Shown piece by piece: positions 15,112-23,378 of a stretch of DNA of 64,000 nt. The notes under the pieces are model-generated. The model was not told the DNA's origin and made no database searches. It worked only from the letters and a program-made list of their open reading frames with translations. Position numbers and translations under genes: made by a program. The stretch covers positions 1,860,001 to 1,924,000 of the forward strand of contig CP143430.1 in assembly GCA_039636795.1 (NCBI GenBank), in the 5' to 3' direction. This DNA comes from Micrococcaceae bacterium Sec5.1. Its GTDB lineage: Bacteria; Actinomycetota; Actinomycetes; Actinomycetales; Micrococcaceae. The first letter of the stretch is position 1, and each line of letters begins with the position of its first letter.

Positions 15112-17226
15112 CTAAACGACGGTCAGCATGACGACCGATCCTTCGGGAACTTCTTTGTCCACAGGATTCTGGTCCCGGACGGTGCCAAAAAATCCACCCA
15201 GGATCTCATTCACCTTCACTTCGAAACCCAGCGCCTCCAGCTGTTGCCGTGCTTCCTTGGCCTGCTTGCCAATAAAGCTCGGCACCCGCACCAGCTTGGG
15301 TCCCTTGGACAGCGTCAGGGTCACAGTTTCGCCGCGGACCAGCGTGCCGTTGCCAGGGGACTGTGCCACAACGGCACCCTTGGGTACAGATTTGTCGTTG
15401 ACAGTCTCTGGAGCGACAACGGCCTTCAACCCCGCATCCTGAATTGCTTTCACGGCAGCATCCTGCGTCAAACCCCGAACATCGGGAACGGGGATGGGCT
15501 GCGGTCCCTTTGAAACAACGAAGGAAACGGGCGTGCCGTGGCGTACTTCTTTGCCCGGTGCAGGGTCTTGGGAGATGACAATGCCTGCGGGGATCTTTTC
15601 ATCAAAAGCCTCCGTGACATTGCCAAGGGTCATTTGGGCGGCGTTCAGGGCCGTCTTTGCGTCATCAAGGGTCCCACCTGTCAGCCCGGGGAGCGCGAAG
15701 AGTTGTGCACCTTTTGAAACGAAAAGCGCGATGGTTTGAAACTTCCGTACCACTTCCCCGGATTTGGGTTCAGTCCCGACGGCGAGCCCCGCCTGGACGT
15801 CGTCGTCGAAGACGTCCTTGGGCTCGGACTGGAATCCTGCCGTTCGCAGGAGTTGTTGGGCCTCGGCCACTGTCTTGTTCTTGACATCGGGAACGGTGCC
15901 TGGAGATCCAGGCCCCATGCCGAAGAACCACCCGGCAGAACCTGCCAGCAGCGCCAGGATCACGATCACGACTGTCCAAATAACAGCGCGCCGCCGGGGA
16001 TTGCCTTCACGCAAGGGGCGCATCGGGGTGGCAGCAGCCCGGGCCTGGTCTTTAGCCTGTTGCCGCTCCAGCTTCTTCTGCTCCCGTTTGCTGGGCTGGG
16101 GCAGGTCATCGTCCACACCGGGAAGGGCCAGGCCGGCGTTGCGTGGTTGCCGTGCAGGTCCTGCCATCACGGTTGTCGGGTTGCTCTGGTGTGGGATGAA
16201 TTCGGTGGGCGATGCTGTCGTGGCAAGGGCCTCGGTGGGATTCTCTTGCGGGGTGGCCCCATGCCGAGCGGCGCCGGAAGCGGGACCCGCGGAAGCGGCT
16301 GCCCCGATGGAACCCGCTGCCCCAGCAGCAGCGCCAGGGGAGAGGGGCCGGGAGGACGGCTGCCTGTGGTCCAGTTGTTCGTCGCTCAGGGTGGTTCGGA
16401 TGTGGCGAAGTTCCGATAGCAAGGCGGAGCCGTCGACGGGCCGGTTTTCGGCGTCTACAGCAGTACACCACTGCACAAGTTCGTCCAGGTCTTCGGCAAG
16501 ACCGGGAGCAGCCTCTGAGGGGCGGCCAACCACGGCGTTGACGTGCTGGTAGGCAACTTGAATCGGGGACTCGCCAGCATATGGCTGCTTGCCTGTGAGC
16601 ATTTCGTAGAGCATGATGCCCGCTGAGTAGACGTCGCTGCGGGCATCGGCGGGTTTGCCGAGCACCAATTCGGGAGCGAGGTACGCGACCGTGCCGATCA
16701 AGGCGCCTGTACTTGTGGTGGCCGTGACAGCCCGGGCTAATCCGAAGTCGCCTACCTTGATCCGGCCGTCGTCCGCTATGAGCACGTTCTCCGGCTTGAT
16801 GTCCCGATGGATGAGTCCTGATCCATGGGCTGCCGCTAAACCTTCGATGACCGGATCGATCAGGGCGAGGGCAAGGCGCGGTGGAAGTGCACCGTGCTGG
16901 TTGATGACGTCACGAAGTGTATGGCCTTTGACATACTCCATCACCAGATAAGCGATATGCCCGTCTTCGCCTTGGTCCAGCACGCTGACAACGTGGGGAT
17001 GGGACAGGCTCGCAGCGGCCTTGGCCTCGCGGCTGAGTCGCTCCAGGAACGTCTCGTCATTGGCCAGGTGCGGGTGCAGGACTTTGAGGGCCACGTCGCG
17101 CTCCAGGCGCTGGTCCGTGGCCAGGTAGACGGTGGACATTCCACCTCTGGCAAGGCGTGATCGGACGTTGTAGCGCCCGTCCACGGTGGTCCCGATGAGG
17201 TGGTCCTGCGTTGGTTCCTGCACCAT
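15112..17226 (-). CDS. pknL: PASTA-domain serine/threonine protein kinase (PknL type)
   Basis: 704 residues. The kinase domain (about 19-275) has the ATP lysine in VALKV (Lys48), HRDIKPEN with catalytic Asp142, DFG (160-162) and a threonine-rich activation loop (TATTSTG). A low-complexity linker and one transmembrane helix (about 415-437, VIWTVVIVILALLAGSAGWFF) lead to four extracellular PASTA repeats, each with the DV-x-G-x-DAA pattern, which bind muropeptides or lipid II in relatives. Synteny with a class II DAHP synthase and an Rv2175c-like gene identifies the PknL branch rather than PknB. It probably couples wall status to phosphorylation of division and metabolic proteins; GarA and the Rv2175c-like protein here are candidate substrates. 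Confidence 0.9.
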   Translation of the reverse strand: MVQEPTQDHLIGTTVDGRYNVRSRLARGGMSTVYLATDQRLERDVALKVLHPHLANDETFLERLSREAKAAASLSHPHVVSVLDQGEDGHIAYLVMEYVKGHTLRDVINQHGALPPRLALALIDPVIEGLAAAHGSGLIHRDIKPENVLIADDGRIKVGDFGLARAVTATTSTGALIGTVAYLAPELVLGKPADARSDVYSAGIMLYEMLTGKQPYAGESPIQVAYQHVNAVVGRPSEAAPGLAEDLDELVQWCTAVDAENRPVDGSALLSELRHIRTTLSDEQLDHRQPSSRPLSPGAAAGAAGSIGAAASAGPASGAARHGATPQENPTEALATTASPTEFIPHQSNPTTVMAGPARQPRNAGLALPGVDDDLPQPSKREQKKLERQQAKDQARAAATPMRPLREGNPRRRAVIWTVVIVILALLAGSAGWFFGMGPGSPGTVPDVKNKTVAEAQQLLRTAGFQSEPKDVFDDDVQAGLAVGTEPKSGEVVRKFQTIALFVSKGAQLFALPGLTGGTLDDAKTALNAAQMTLGNVTEAFDEKIPAGIVISQDPAPGKEVRHGTPVSFVVSKGPQPIPVPDVRGLTQDAAVKAIQDAGLKAVVAPETVNDKSVPKGAVVAQSPGNGTLVRGETVTLTLSKGPKLVRVPSFIGKQAKEARQQLEALGFEVKVNEILGGFFGTVRDQNPVDKEVPEGSVVMLTVV

Positions 17227-17249
17227 ACGATCCTAAACGAGGCAGGGAA

Positions 17250-17280
17250 GAGGCCCGAATCCGCAAAGGACCCGGGCCTC
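17250..17280 (-). terminator. Hairpin after the LysM gene
   Basis: GAGGCCCG (17250-17257) pairs with CGGGCCTC (17273-17280). On the minus strand it is followed by TTCCCT, a weak tail. It lies between the LysM gene and pknL. Confidence 0.5.
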
Positions 17281-17303
17281 GTCCGAAGGTGCTTGGGAAC
17301 GGC

Positions 17304-18644
17304 CTAGCCGAAAGTGCGTTGCCGGGCCTTGATCGATTCGACGTAGCGCTTGGTGTCGTCGTACATGCCGTACTTGCTGACCGAGTACTGCCCTTGGTAG
17401 TAACCCGCAATGGCGTCGTCGAGGTCTTTGCTGGTGGCGATGAGTGCCCTGATGATGGCGACGCCGGCCGTTGCATTGTCATAGGGATCCAGGAGGTTGA
17501 GCTTGCGGCCCACCAAATCAGATGCCCATTGGCCGGAGGAAGGAATGACCTGCATGGTTCCAATGGCGTTGGCGGGGGAGACCGCACGCTGGTCGAAGCC
17601 GGATTCCTGCTCGGCGAAGGCAAGTGCCAATGAGGGGCTGACTCCCATGCGCCGGGCGGTATCAGCCACGATTGTTTTCATTTCATCACGGCTCGGGACA
17701 GGCGAAGCGTTCAGCAGCGCCTTGTTCTCGTTGGCGGAGCTGACGACAGCGGGCGGGTACGTAAAGCCGAGGAACGAGCTAGGCACCAGGGGCTTGGTTT
17801 CCCCGGCGGGCTGCAGTGACGTAGTGCCGGGGATGGTGAGCTTCTGTCCGGGGTAAATGACGGTCGTTGCCGAAACTGTATTGACGCTCATCAGCGCTGA
17901 TAACGAAACGTTGTGACGCGATGCAATGGAGCTCAGGGTGTCGCCGGCTTTGATGGTGTAGGAGCCCGTGTTGGCCACGGGAGTGGCCGCAGGTGCCGGA
18001 GCCGGGGCAGGAGCAGGGGGAGTCGCGGGCGAAGAGTCACCACTCACCTTGATCTTCTGGCCAGGGTAGATGATGGAGCTGCCACTGAGATTGTTCCAGC
18101 TGAAGATGCTGGACAGTGGGATACCGTACCGGGCGGCGATCGCGCCCAGCGTATCGCCAGAAACCACCGTGTAGGTTGTGGCATTTGAAGGTGCGCTCGG
18201 CGCCGGCGCGGGCGCCTGGTCAGGGGCGGCCGGGGCAGTGCCAGTGAGTTTGATGGTCTGGCCCGGGTAAATAAGCGTTGTCGCCGTGAGCTTGTTCAAC
18301 TGCAGGACGGCGGACGTGTCCAGGTTGAAGCGGCGTGCAATGGCACTGATGGTGTCTCCGCGGACGATCTTGTAGGTGTCCGGTACGGAGGGAGTCATGG
18401 GCCGCAGGGCGGACGGAAGCGTCGCCGCAACCGCTTGGGCGGGAATCACATTGCCCACTTTGGTGGCCTGGGCCTTCATGGCTGCAGCGAGGGTAGCGGG
18501 AATCTTGCGCGGCTGGGGTGCCGGTGCAGCCGTGGCTGGCTGGGCCAAGGCAAGCGAGGACAAAACCACGGCGGGAAGCGCAGCCGTGGTTGCCGCAATA
18601 ACCGGCATGCTCATGGTTCGTTTCGGCGAGCGGGGCGTCGTCAT
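17304..18644 (-). CDS. Secreted LysM peptidoglycan hydrolase with lytic-transglycosylase domain
   Basis: 446 residues from the ATG at 18644, eight or nine bases after AGGA; another in-frame ATG is at 18659. A signal peptide (MSMPVIAATTAALPAVVLSS... ending near ATAAP) is followed by three LysM repeats, each with the YxVxxGDTxxxIAxR opening and the IYPGQ-x-I/L close, joined by proline/alanine linkers. The C-terminus is an SLT-type domain (EQESGFDQRAVSPANAIGTMQVIPSS, shown here in parts: catalytic Glu in EQES, then GTMQV). It should bind and cleave peptidoglycan outside the cell. It sits between pknL and its usual neighbour, the Rv2175c-like gene, so it is an insertion relative to mycobacteria. 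Its upstream region has an unusual nine-base tandem repeat. Confidence 0.9.
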   Translation of the reverse strand: MTTPRSPKRTMSMPVIAATTAALPAVVLSSLALAQPATAAPAPQPRKIPATLAAAMKAQATKVGNVIPAQAVAATLPSALRPMTPSVPDTYKIVRGDTISAIARRFNLDTSAVLQLNKLTATTLIYPGQTIKLTGTAPAAPDQAPAPAPSAPSNATTYTVVSGDTLGAIAARYGIPLSSIFSWNNLSGSSIIYPGQKIKVSGDSSPATPPAPAPAPAPAATPVANTGSYTIKAGDTLSSIASRHNVSLSALMSVNTVSATTVIYPGQKLTIPGTTSLQPAGETKPLVPSSFLGFTYPPAVVSSANENKALLNASPVPSRDEMKTIVADTARRMGVSPSLALAFAEQESGFDQRAVSPANAIGTMQVIPSSGQWASDLVGRKLNLLDPYDNATAGVAIIRALIATSKDLDDAIAGYYQGQYSVSKYGMYDDTKRYVESIKARQRTFG

Positions 18645-18681
18645 GGAATGTGTCCTCATCTCAGCAGCGGGAGTTAGTTTG

Positions 18682-18753
18682 TGTTGCCGCTGTTACCAGT
18701 GTTGCCAATGTTACTGATGTTATCAATGTTGCAAGTGTGATCAGTGTGAATCT
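18682..18753. repeat. Eight tandem nine-base repeats (TGTTNCCNN type) upstream of the LysM gene
   Basis: Eight consecutive units start TGTT or TGTG every nine bases: 18682, 18691, 18700, 18709, 18718, 18727, 18736 and 18745. On the mRNA strand of the LysM gene they read as AACA-ended nine-mers. They occupy 18682-18753, 38 bases upstream of the preferred start. Confidence 0.8.
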
Positions 18754-18761
18754 CTCACACT
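18743..18761. promoter_or_regulatory. Inverted repeat AGTGTGA-N5-TCACACT
   Basis: A perfect 7-bp dyad (18743-18749 and 18755-18761), overlapping the last unit of the nine-base repeat. It resembles CRP/GlxR sites (TGTGA-N6-TCACA) but the spacer is five, one base short. It lies between the divergent LysM and Rv2175c-like genes. Confidence 0.5.
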
Positions 18762-18904
18762 TATTCATCAGGCACAACAATTCGCGCGCTTTGGAAATCT
18801 CCTCGCCGAATTCACCCCCATGAAAAGGCGACTTTCTCCGGCGTGGAGGGTCGCCGTCGTACTTCGGCTAGGCGACAGGCAGCCCGGCGTGGCAACCTTG
18901 TTCC

Positions 18905-19258
18905 GTGAGTAATGTAGAAAGCCTTGTTTCCGACTGGTTGCCGCTGCCGGATGTCGCCGAGCTGCTCGGAGTTTCCATCACCAAAGTCCACGGACTGTTG
19001 GATGAGCGTGCGCTGGTTGCCATCAGGCGGGGGGAGCGGAATATCCGCTCGATTCCGGCGCTGTTTATTCAGGATGGACACGTCGTGGACAGCTTGAAGG
19101 GAACCATTGCGGTTCTTAGCGATGCCGGTTACAACGACGAAGAACTCATCGTGTGGTTGTTTACCCCTGACGATTCATTGCGCGGACGGCCTATCGATGC
19201 ATTGCGCGAAGGACGCAAGACGGAGATTCGGCGTCGCGCCCAGTCTCTCGCCTGGTAA
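18905..19258 (+). CDS. Rv2175c-like winged-helix DNA-binding protein
   Basis: 117 residues from a GTG. The N-terminal winged helix (about 10-55: LPLPDVAELLGVSITKVHGLLDE in two parts, then RRGERNIRSIPALFI) is followed by a small all-alpha C-terminal half with FTPDDSLRGRPIDALREGR. This matches Rv2175c, a PknL substrate in M. tuberculosis whose DNA binding is lost on phosphorylation. The kinase gene is two genes away, so the functional pair is conserved. It is convergent with the polyprenyl synthase gene and ends at a shared terminator. Confidence 0.85.
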   Translation: MSNVESLVSDWLPLPDVAELLGVSITKVHGLLDERALVAIRRGERNIRSIPALFIQDGHVVDSLKGTIAVLSDAGYNDEELIVWLFTPDDSLRGRPIDALREGRKTEIRRRAQSLAW

Positions 19259-19321
19259 CGCAGTCTCGCCCGGTAGTCGGTTAGCCGACAGTTGGATTCC
19301 GTCATAAGCAGTTAAACATCG

Positions 19322-19350
19322 GACGACGGCGGTTCTTGACCGCCGTCGTC
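19322..19350 (+). terminator. Bidirectional terminator
   Basis: GACGACGGCGGT (19322-19333) pairs perfectly with ACCGCCGTCGTC (19339-19350) over a five-base loop. It lies between convergent genes. The T tract is weak (GTCTC). Confidence 0.7.
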
Positions 19351-19373
19351 GTCTCAACGCCTGGGAAGTGCCA

Positions 19374-20468
19374 TCAAGCGGCCCGGCTGACAGCTGCCTC
19401 AGCCAGTTGGCGCAATGCTGTGAGCGGTAATTCTTCCACCGGCAGCTCTTCCAGGGCGGCGAAGGCTTGGTCGCTCAGCTCGTCAATAAGGGACTCCGTG
19501 GCATCAAGCGCTCCGCAGTTGACCATTATATTGCGGATTGTGGAAACATCGTCCTCACCCAGATCCGGTTTCCCCAGCATTTCGTCCAGGTACGTGGCTT
19601 GATCCGTGGGAGCCAGGTTAATGGCAAATCCAACGAGCACTGTCCGTTTGCCCTCGCGGAGGTCATCGCCCGCGGGTTTTCCTGTCGTCTCGGGATCGCC
19701 GAAAACACCCAGGACATCATCGCGCAATTGGAACGCCTCGCCCAAGGGCAAGGAAAATGCGGAATATGCCTTCAGCAGCTCTTTGGATGCGCCTGCCAAC
19801 GCTCCACCCAGGGCCAAGGGGTGCTCGGTGGAATATTTTGCGGATTTGTAGCGAATAATCGAGGTGGCGCGGTCCACGGAACCCGCTCGATCGCGTACAG
19901 GGCCGGCTACTTCCTCGAGAATGTCCAGGTATTGCCCGGCCATTACCTCGGCCCGCATGAGATTGAAAATACGGCGTGCTTCGCTTCCTGCTGCTGCCCG
20001 GGGTCCGATTTCCGTGAAGGATTCCTCGCTGAAGGAAAGGCACAAATCGCCGGTCAGGATCGCCGCTGCATGGCCGAAGCGTTCATTGTCCAGCGCCCAA
20101 CCATTGGCCTGATGGAGTTGGCTGAAGCGACGGTGCACACTGGGACCCCCGCGACGCGTATCCGAACGGTCAATGATGTCGTCGTGGATGAGGGCCGCGG
20201 CTTGGAAAAGTTCCAAAGCACAACCGGCCGTCAGGATGTCCGAGTCACCGGCGGGACCGCCCGCACCCCGCCAGCCCCAGTAGCACATCAGCGCACGGAG
20301 CCGTTTTCCGCCGGTGACGAGGTTCGATATTGACCCCATAAGGGGAGCGACATCGGGCGAAATCGTAGCCATCATGTCCTGCTGGACCGCCAGGAACTCA
20401 TTCAGCTTCCCGGCTACGCCGCCAATAAACTCGAGTTGCTCCGTGTGGAGTTGGGAAACCGGTGTCAC
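19374..20468 (-). CDS. Polyprenyl (geranylgeranyl-type) diphosphate synthase
   Basis: 364 residues from a GTG that overlaps the stop of the upstream lipoprotein gene by four bases. The first aspartate-rich motif is HDDIIDRS (Asp96-Asp100), with GGKRLRA upstream for diphosphate binding. The second motif is RDDVLGVFGD, the form common in actinobacterial IdsA proteins instead of strict DDxxD. It elongates isopentenyl diphosphate chains for carotenoids, menaquinone or the decaprenyl carrier. An idsA-type gene follows Rv2175c in mycobacteria, as here. Product chain length is not certain. Confidence 0.88.
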   Translation of the reverse strand: MTPVSQLHTEQLEFIGGVAGKLNEFLAVQQDMMATISPDVAPLMGSISNLVTGGKRLRALMCYWGWRGAGGPAGDSDILTAGCALELFQAAALIHDDIIDRSDTRRGGPSVHRRFSQLHQANGWALDNERFGHAAAILTGDLCLSFSEESFTEIGPRAAAGSEARRIFNLMRAEVMAGQYLDILEEVAGPVRDRAGSVDRATSIIRYKSAKYSTEHPLALGGALAGASKELLKAYSAFSLPLGEAFQLRDDVLGVFGDPETTGKPAGDDLREGKRTVLVGFAINLAPTDQATYLDEMLGKPDLGEDDVSTIRNIMVNCGALDATESLIDELSDQAFAALEELPVEELPLTALRQLAEAAVSRAA

Positions 20469-21031
20469 TTGACGGACCCGGCCGCCACGTTCGCGCCGAT
20501 CGTGAACGTGGAAACGCCTTCCTTTTGCCTCACGGAGACATTGACCGTTTCACCGTCACCGCGGATGAAGTCGATCGACGTGACGTTGCCTACGGCTTGG
20601 GCGCCCGGAACAACCTTGAACCCTTGCGCTTCAAGGGATGTCTTGTAGTAATCCACCACGCTTTCCGGCGGAGCTTTAACCGTTCCTACGAGCGCAACCG
20701 TGGCAGGAGACACGTTTTTGTCAAAGCTGCTGGAGCGCACGGACGTCTTGGGCATCACCGGGATGAGCTGTTCCGGAAAGCCGGGGACCAAGGCGCCCAC
20801 CGTGGCCGTCGCGCCCGGCACAGGTCCGGCTGATCCGGACGAGTCAGGAGCCTGAGTCGGGGATGAAGGCGATGCCGGGGAAGATGGCGCAGCCGTGGAG
20901 GAATCAGAGGAGCTCCCCGATGCGGATGGGGCCGGGCTGCTGGTGGGCGGAGTACAGGCGGAAACCGCCAGGGCGACACTCGCTGCGAGCAGGGCAAACC
21001 CTCGCGATTGAGGAGTTCCAAAGAGCTTCAC
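20465..21031 (-). CDS. Putative lipoprotein
   Basis: 188 residues from the GTG at 21031, preceded by GAAGGA seven bases upstream. A lipoprotein signal peptide ends in LAVSAC with Cys26 as the lipidation site, followed by a long Ser/Pro/Ala linker (about 27-75). The remaining domain, about 110 residues, has no recognised family but is predicted soluble and outside the membrane. The stop overlaps the start of the polyprenyl synthase gene, so the two are co-translated. A link to isoprenoid or wall metabolism is only contextual. Confidence 0.75.
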   Translation of the reverse strand: MKLFGTPQSRGFALLAASVALAVSACTPPTSSPAPSASGSSSDSSTAAPSSPASPSSPTQAPDSSGSAGPVPGATATVGALVPGFPEQLIPVMPKTSVRSSSFDKNVSPATVALVGTVKAPPESVVDYYKTSLEAQGFKVVPGAQAVGNVTSIDFIRGDGETVNVSVRQKEGVSTFTIGANVAAGSVK

Positions 21032-21092
21032 AGGGGTATCCTTCCTTGGGCTGACGGGGGACTGTGCCTCCAGTTTAGTCAGTGGCCGGGCA

Positions 21093-21098
21093 TAGTAT
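21093..21098 (+). promoter_or_regulatory. -10 element TAGTAT, leaderless start of dinB
   Basis: TAGTAT ends seven bases before GTG 21106. This decides the start; the in-frame GTG at 21082 lies upstream of the -10 element. No SOS-type palindrome is visible. Confidence 0.6.
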
Positions 21099-21105
21099 TG
21101 CCGTT

Positions 21106-22368
21106 GTGAGTCAGGAAGCATCCGGTAGCGCCCAAAGCGTGGGCAGCGAACCAGCCCGCAGCGCCCAGGATGCTCTGCGGGAACAGCGGCGAACCAGCAT
21201 CCTCCACGTGGACATGGATGCCTTTTTCGTTTCCGTGGAATTGCGCAGCCGGCCGGACTTGCGGGGCAAGCCAGTAATCGTCGGCTTCCCTGCTGAACGT
21301 TCGGTTGTGTTATCGGCGTCCTACGAAGCCCGGGCCACAGGTGTGAAGTCAGCGATGCCCATGGCCATTGCCATGCGGATGTGCCCGGGCGCTGTCATCA
21401 TCCACCCGCGCCACAAGCTCTACTACGAGGTTTCGGCGCAGCTCATGGAGATCTTCGCCTCCATCACGGACCTCGTGGAGCCGTTGAGCGTTGACGAGGC
21501 TTTCCTGGACGTCGGCGGTGCAATCCGCCGTCTCGGATCTCCCTTGGACATTGGCCATCTCATCCGCAAACGGGTTCGGTCTGAGCTTGGTATCACCGCT
21601 TCAGTGGGGATTGCCGGAACCAAATTTGTGGCCAAGATCGCATCCACCCGCTGCAAGCCGGACGGCATCCTCCAGATCGACGCCGAGGACACCATCCCGT
21701 ACCTCCACAGCCTGCCCGTCAATGCCCTCTGGGGCGTCGGCGGCAAGACCGCCGAGGTGCTGGCACGCCTCGGCATACGGACGGTGGCCGACGTGGCAGC
21801 AACGCCCGTGGCATCGTTGAAAAAGGTCCTTGGCGCCAGCGGAGAGCATGTGCACCGACTGTCCCTGGGAATAGATCCCCGGCCAGTCACTCCTACCAGG
21901 CTGGAAAAGAGCATCGGGGCAGAAGAGACCTTCGCTACAGATTCGGCAGACGACGCCCTGGTGCAGCGGGAGCTCCTCAGGTTGTCCCATCGCACGGCAG
22001 CGCGGCTGCGAAGTTCCGGGATGCTGGCCCGAACCATAGCTTTGAAACTCCGATACGCCGACTTTTCCACTGTGACGCGTAGCCGGACGGTACATACTCC
22101 CGTTGACAGCGCCCAGCTTATTTACCAGGTTGCCGTGCAATTGCTGGAGTCCTTGGGGGCACGATCCATGAGCGTCCGTCTTGTAGGCGTCCGTGCTGAG
22201 CAGCTGGAACCGGCCGGCCAGGCGTCCCTGCAGCTCAGCCTTGACCGGCGGGATGACAACTGGCGGGCCGCGGAGCAGGCCCTTGACCGCGTTGCGGAAC
22301 GCTTCGGCTCCAAAACCCTGCTCCCGGCCAGGCTCCTGGATCCGGGCAAGACTCCTGACGCCCAATGA
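21106..22368 (+). CDS. dinB: DNA polymerase IV (Y-family)
   Basis: 420 residues from the GTG at 21106. The catalytic motifs DMDAFFVSVE (near residue 37) and SVDEAFLDV (near 125) carry the metal-binding acidic residues. The helix-hairpin-helix thumb (WGVGGKTAEVLARLGI) and the little-finger domain follow. It is the translesion polymerase with low fidelity. Length fits the family. It stands alone between the lipoprotein gene (divergent) and the DUF3040 gene. The C-terminus shows no clear beta-clamp motif, although a QLSL-like segment is present. Confidence 0.93.
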   Translation: MSQEASGSAQSVGSEPARSAQDALREQRRTSILHVDMDAFFVSVELRSRPDLRGKPVIVGFPAERSVVLSASYEARATGVKSAMPMAIAMRMCPGAVIIHPRHKLYYEVSAQLMEIFASITDLVEPLSVDEAFLDVGGAIRRLGSPLDIGHLIRKRVRSELGITASVGIAGTKFVAKIASTRCKPDGILQIDAEDTIPYLHSLPVNALWGVGGKTAEVLARLGIRTVADVAATPVASLKKVLGASGEHVHRLSLGIDPRPVTPTRLEKSIGAEETFATDSADDALVQRELLRLSHRTAARLRSSGMLARTIALKLRYADFSTVTRSRTVHTPVDSAQLIYQVAVQLLESLGARSMSVRLVGVRAEQLEPAGQASLQLSLDRRDDNWRAAEQALDRVAERFGSKTLLPARLLDPGKTPDAQ

Positions 22369-22493
22369 CCCCCGCGAAGCCGGGCAGGCGCCCTCCGCGC
22401 GTCTTTCAGAACAGCGCCTGACAAACTATCCTAATTAGTACAGATATTTAGATCGTCTGGACAGCTGTTTCCTGAGCAGTCGGTCCCAGGATG

Positions 22494-22518
22494 TCCGCTA
22501 ACACAGCGGAAATTTTTG
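22494..22518 (+). terminator. Possible terminator after dinB
   Basis: TCCGCT (22494-22499) pairs with AGCGGA (22505-22510), followed by AATTTTTGG. The stem is short. Confidence 0.45.
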
Positions 22519-22604
22519 GGAACGCTTTTCGTGGCCCGATCGTTTTGGAAACAGACGCACAGGCCGCGATTCGTCCAGACGCTGGCTGACTAAAGGAGGT
22601 CGCG

Positions 22605-22973
22605 ATGCCCCTCTCGGAGCATGAACAGAAGCTGCTTGAGCAACTTGAGAAGCAGCTTCATGAGGACGATCCGAAGTTTGCCAACACCATGGGTTCGGAT
22701 CCCATCCGCAGCTGGTCAACCCGGCACGTGATAATTGGTGTCCTGGGTGCCATTGCAGGCATCCTTTTGCTGCTGGTCGGCGTGTCACTCCAACAGATTT
22801 TCGTTGGTGTCCTCGGCTTTGTCGTGATGGGCGCAGGTGTCTACTTTGCGACTCTTCGGGGCGCGGCGTTCGGCAAGGCCCGGAAAGGGAAAGCCGGAAA
22901 GTCAAAGTCCAAGAGTTCGTTCATGAGCAATCTTGAGGAGCGCTGGGACGAGCGTCGCCGCGACGACAATTGA
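22605..22973 (+). CDS. DUF3040 membrane protein
   Basis: 122 residues after a strong AAAGGAGG. The N-terminus MPLSEHEQKLLEQLEKQL is the hallmark of the DUF3040 family. Two adjacent transmembrane helices (about 45-63 and 66-85) follow, then a lysine-rich cytoplasmic tail (KARKGKAGKSKSKS). The family is confined to actinobacteria and typically lies just upstream of mraZ, as here, which suggests a role in envelope biology. The biochemical function is unknown. Confidence 0.88.
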   Translation: MPLSEHEQKLLEQLEKQLHEDDPKFANTMGSDPIRSWSTRHVIIGVLGAIAGILLLLVGVSLQQIFVGVLGFVVMGAGVYFATLRGAAFGKARKGKAGKSKSKSSFMSNLEERWDERRRDDN

Positions 22974-23074
22974 GCGTGACCGCCAGCATTAGCCCGGAAA
23001 CGGATCCTTCCGAGTAGCGATTCCATAATTACCTGCGTCGTAATTGGCGCATGCCCCTGAGTTGCAGGGGACAC

Positions 23075-23098
23075 AAAAGACCCCTAACGGGTCTTTTT
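23075..23098 (+). terminator. Rho-independent terminator
   Basis: AAAAGACCC (23075-23083) pairs with GGGTCTTTT, followed by a T run. It separates the DUF3040 transcription unit from mraZ. Confidence 0.88.
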
Positions 23099-23150
23099 GC
23101 GTTTAACTGCACAGTCCTCCCAACTGCCCAGTCCTCCTTGCTGCACCATC

Positions 23151-23276
23151 CTCCACTTTCCACCCCTTCAGGATTGGCAGCCCACTGTGGAGCCTCAGCG
23201 ACACCGTGCTGCGCCTGATTCCAGCGTGGCCCATTGAGGCGCGCACCCAGACCTGCCTTTGTCCTCCACTTCCCAC
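23151..23276 (-). repeat. Two copies of CTCCACTTYCCAC
   Basis: The copies are 23151-23163 and 23264-23276, in the same orientation. Their complement, GTGGRAAGTGGAG, contains two MraZ-like half-sites seven bases apart. They lie 90-200 bases upstream of the main array and in the opposite direction. Confidence 0.5.
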
Positions 23277-23346
23277 CACGTCCGTGGATCCGCGCCATTA
23301 CGCGCCTTCAGAAACTCAAAGTGGTGGAGAAATGCCCTGTTGTGCG

Positions 23347-23378
23347 TTGACTGTGGGGCTTTGTGGAGTAAAGTGGAG
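23347..23378 (+). promoter_or_regulatory. mraZ promoter with MraZ operator array
   Basis: TTGACT (23347-23352) and TAAAGT (23369-23374) are spaced by 16 bases. Three direct repeats GTGGGG, GTGGAG, GTGGAG start at 23353, 23363 and 23373, exactly ten bases apart, and cover the spacer and -10. MraZ is known to bind such helically phased repeats and repress its own operon. Confidence 0.85.

Noticed and set aside
18745..18759. CRP/GlxR site
   Set aside because: TGTGA and TCACA arms are perfect but separated by five bases instead of six, so I list it only as an inverted repeat.
18762..18904. c-di-AMP (ydaO) riboswitch in the LysM leader
   Set aside because: LysM/SLT genes are common targets and GGGGGTGAAT occurs on the minus strand near 18811-18820, but the other conserved blocks are not seen. 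A search with the Rfam ydaO model would decide.
23029..23298. Minus-strand frame of 89 codons upstream of mraZ
   Set aside because: No ribosome site, no family, and it covers the terminator and the MraZ-like repeats, which better explain the region.
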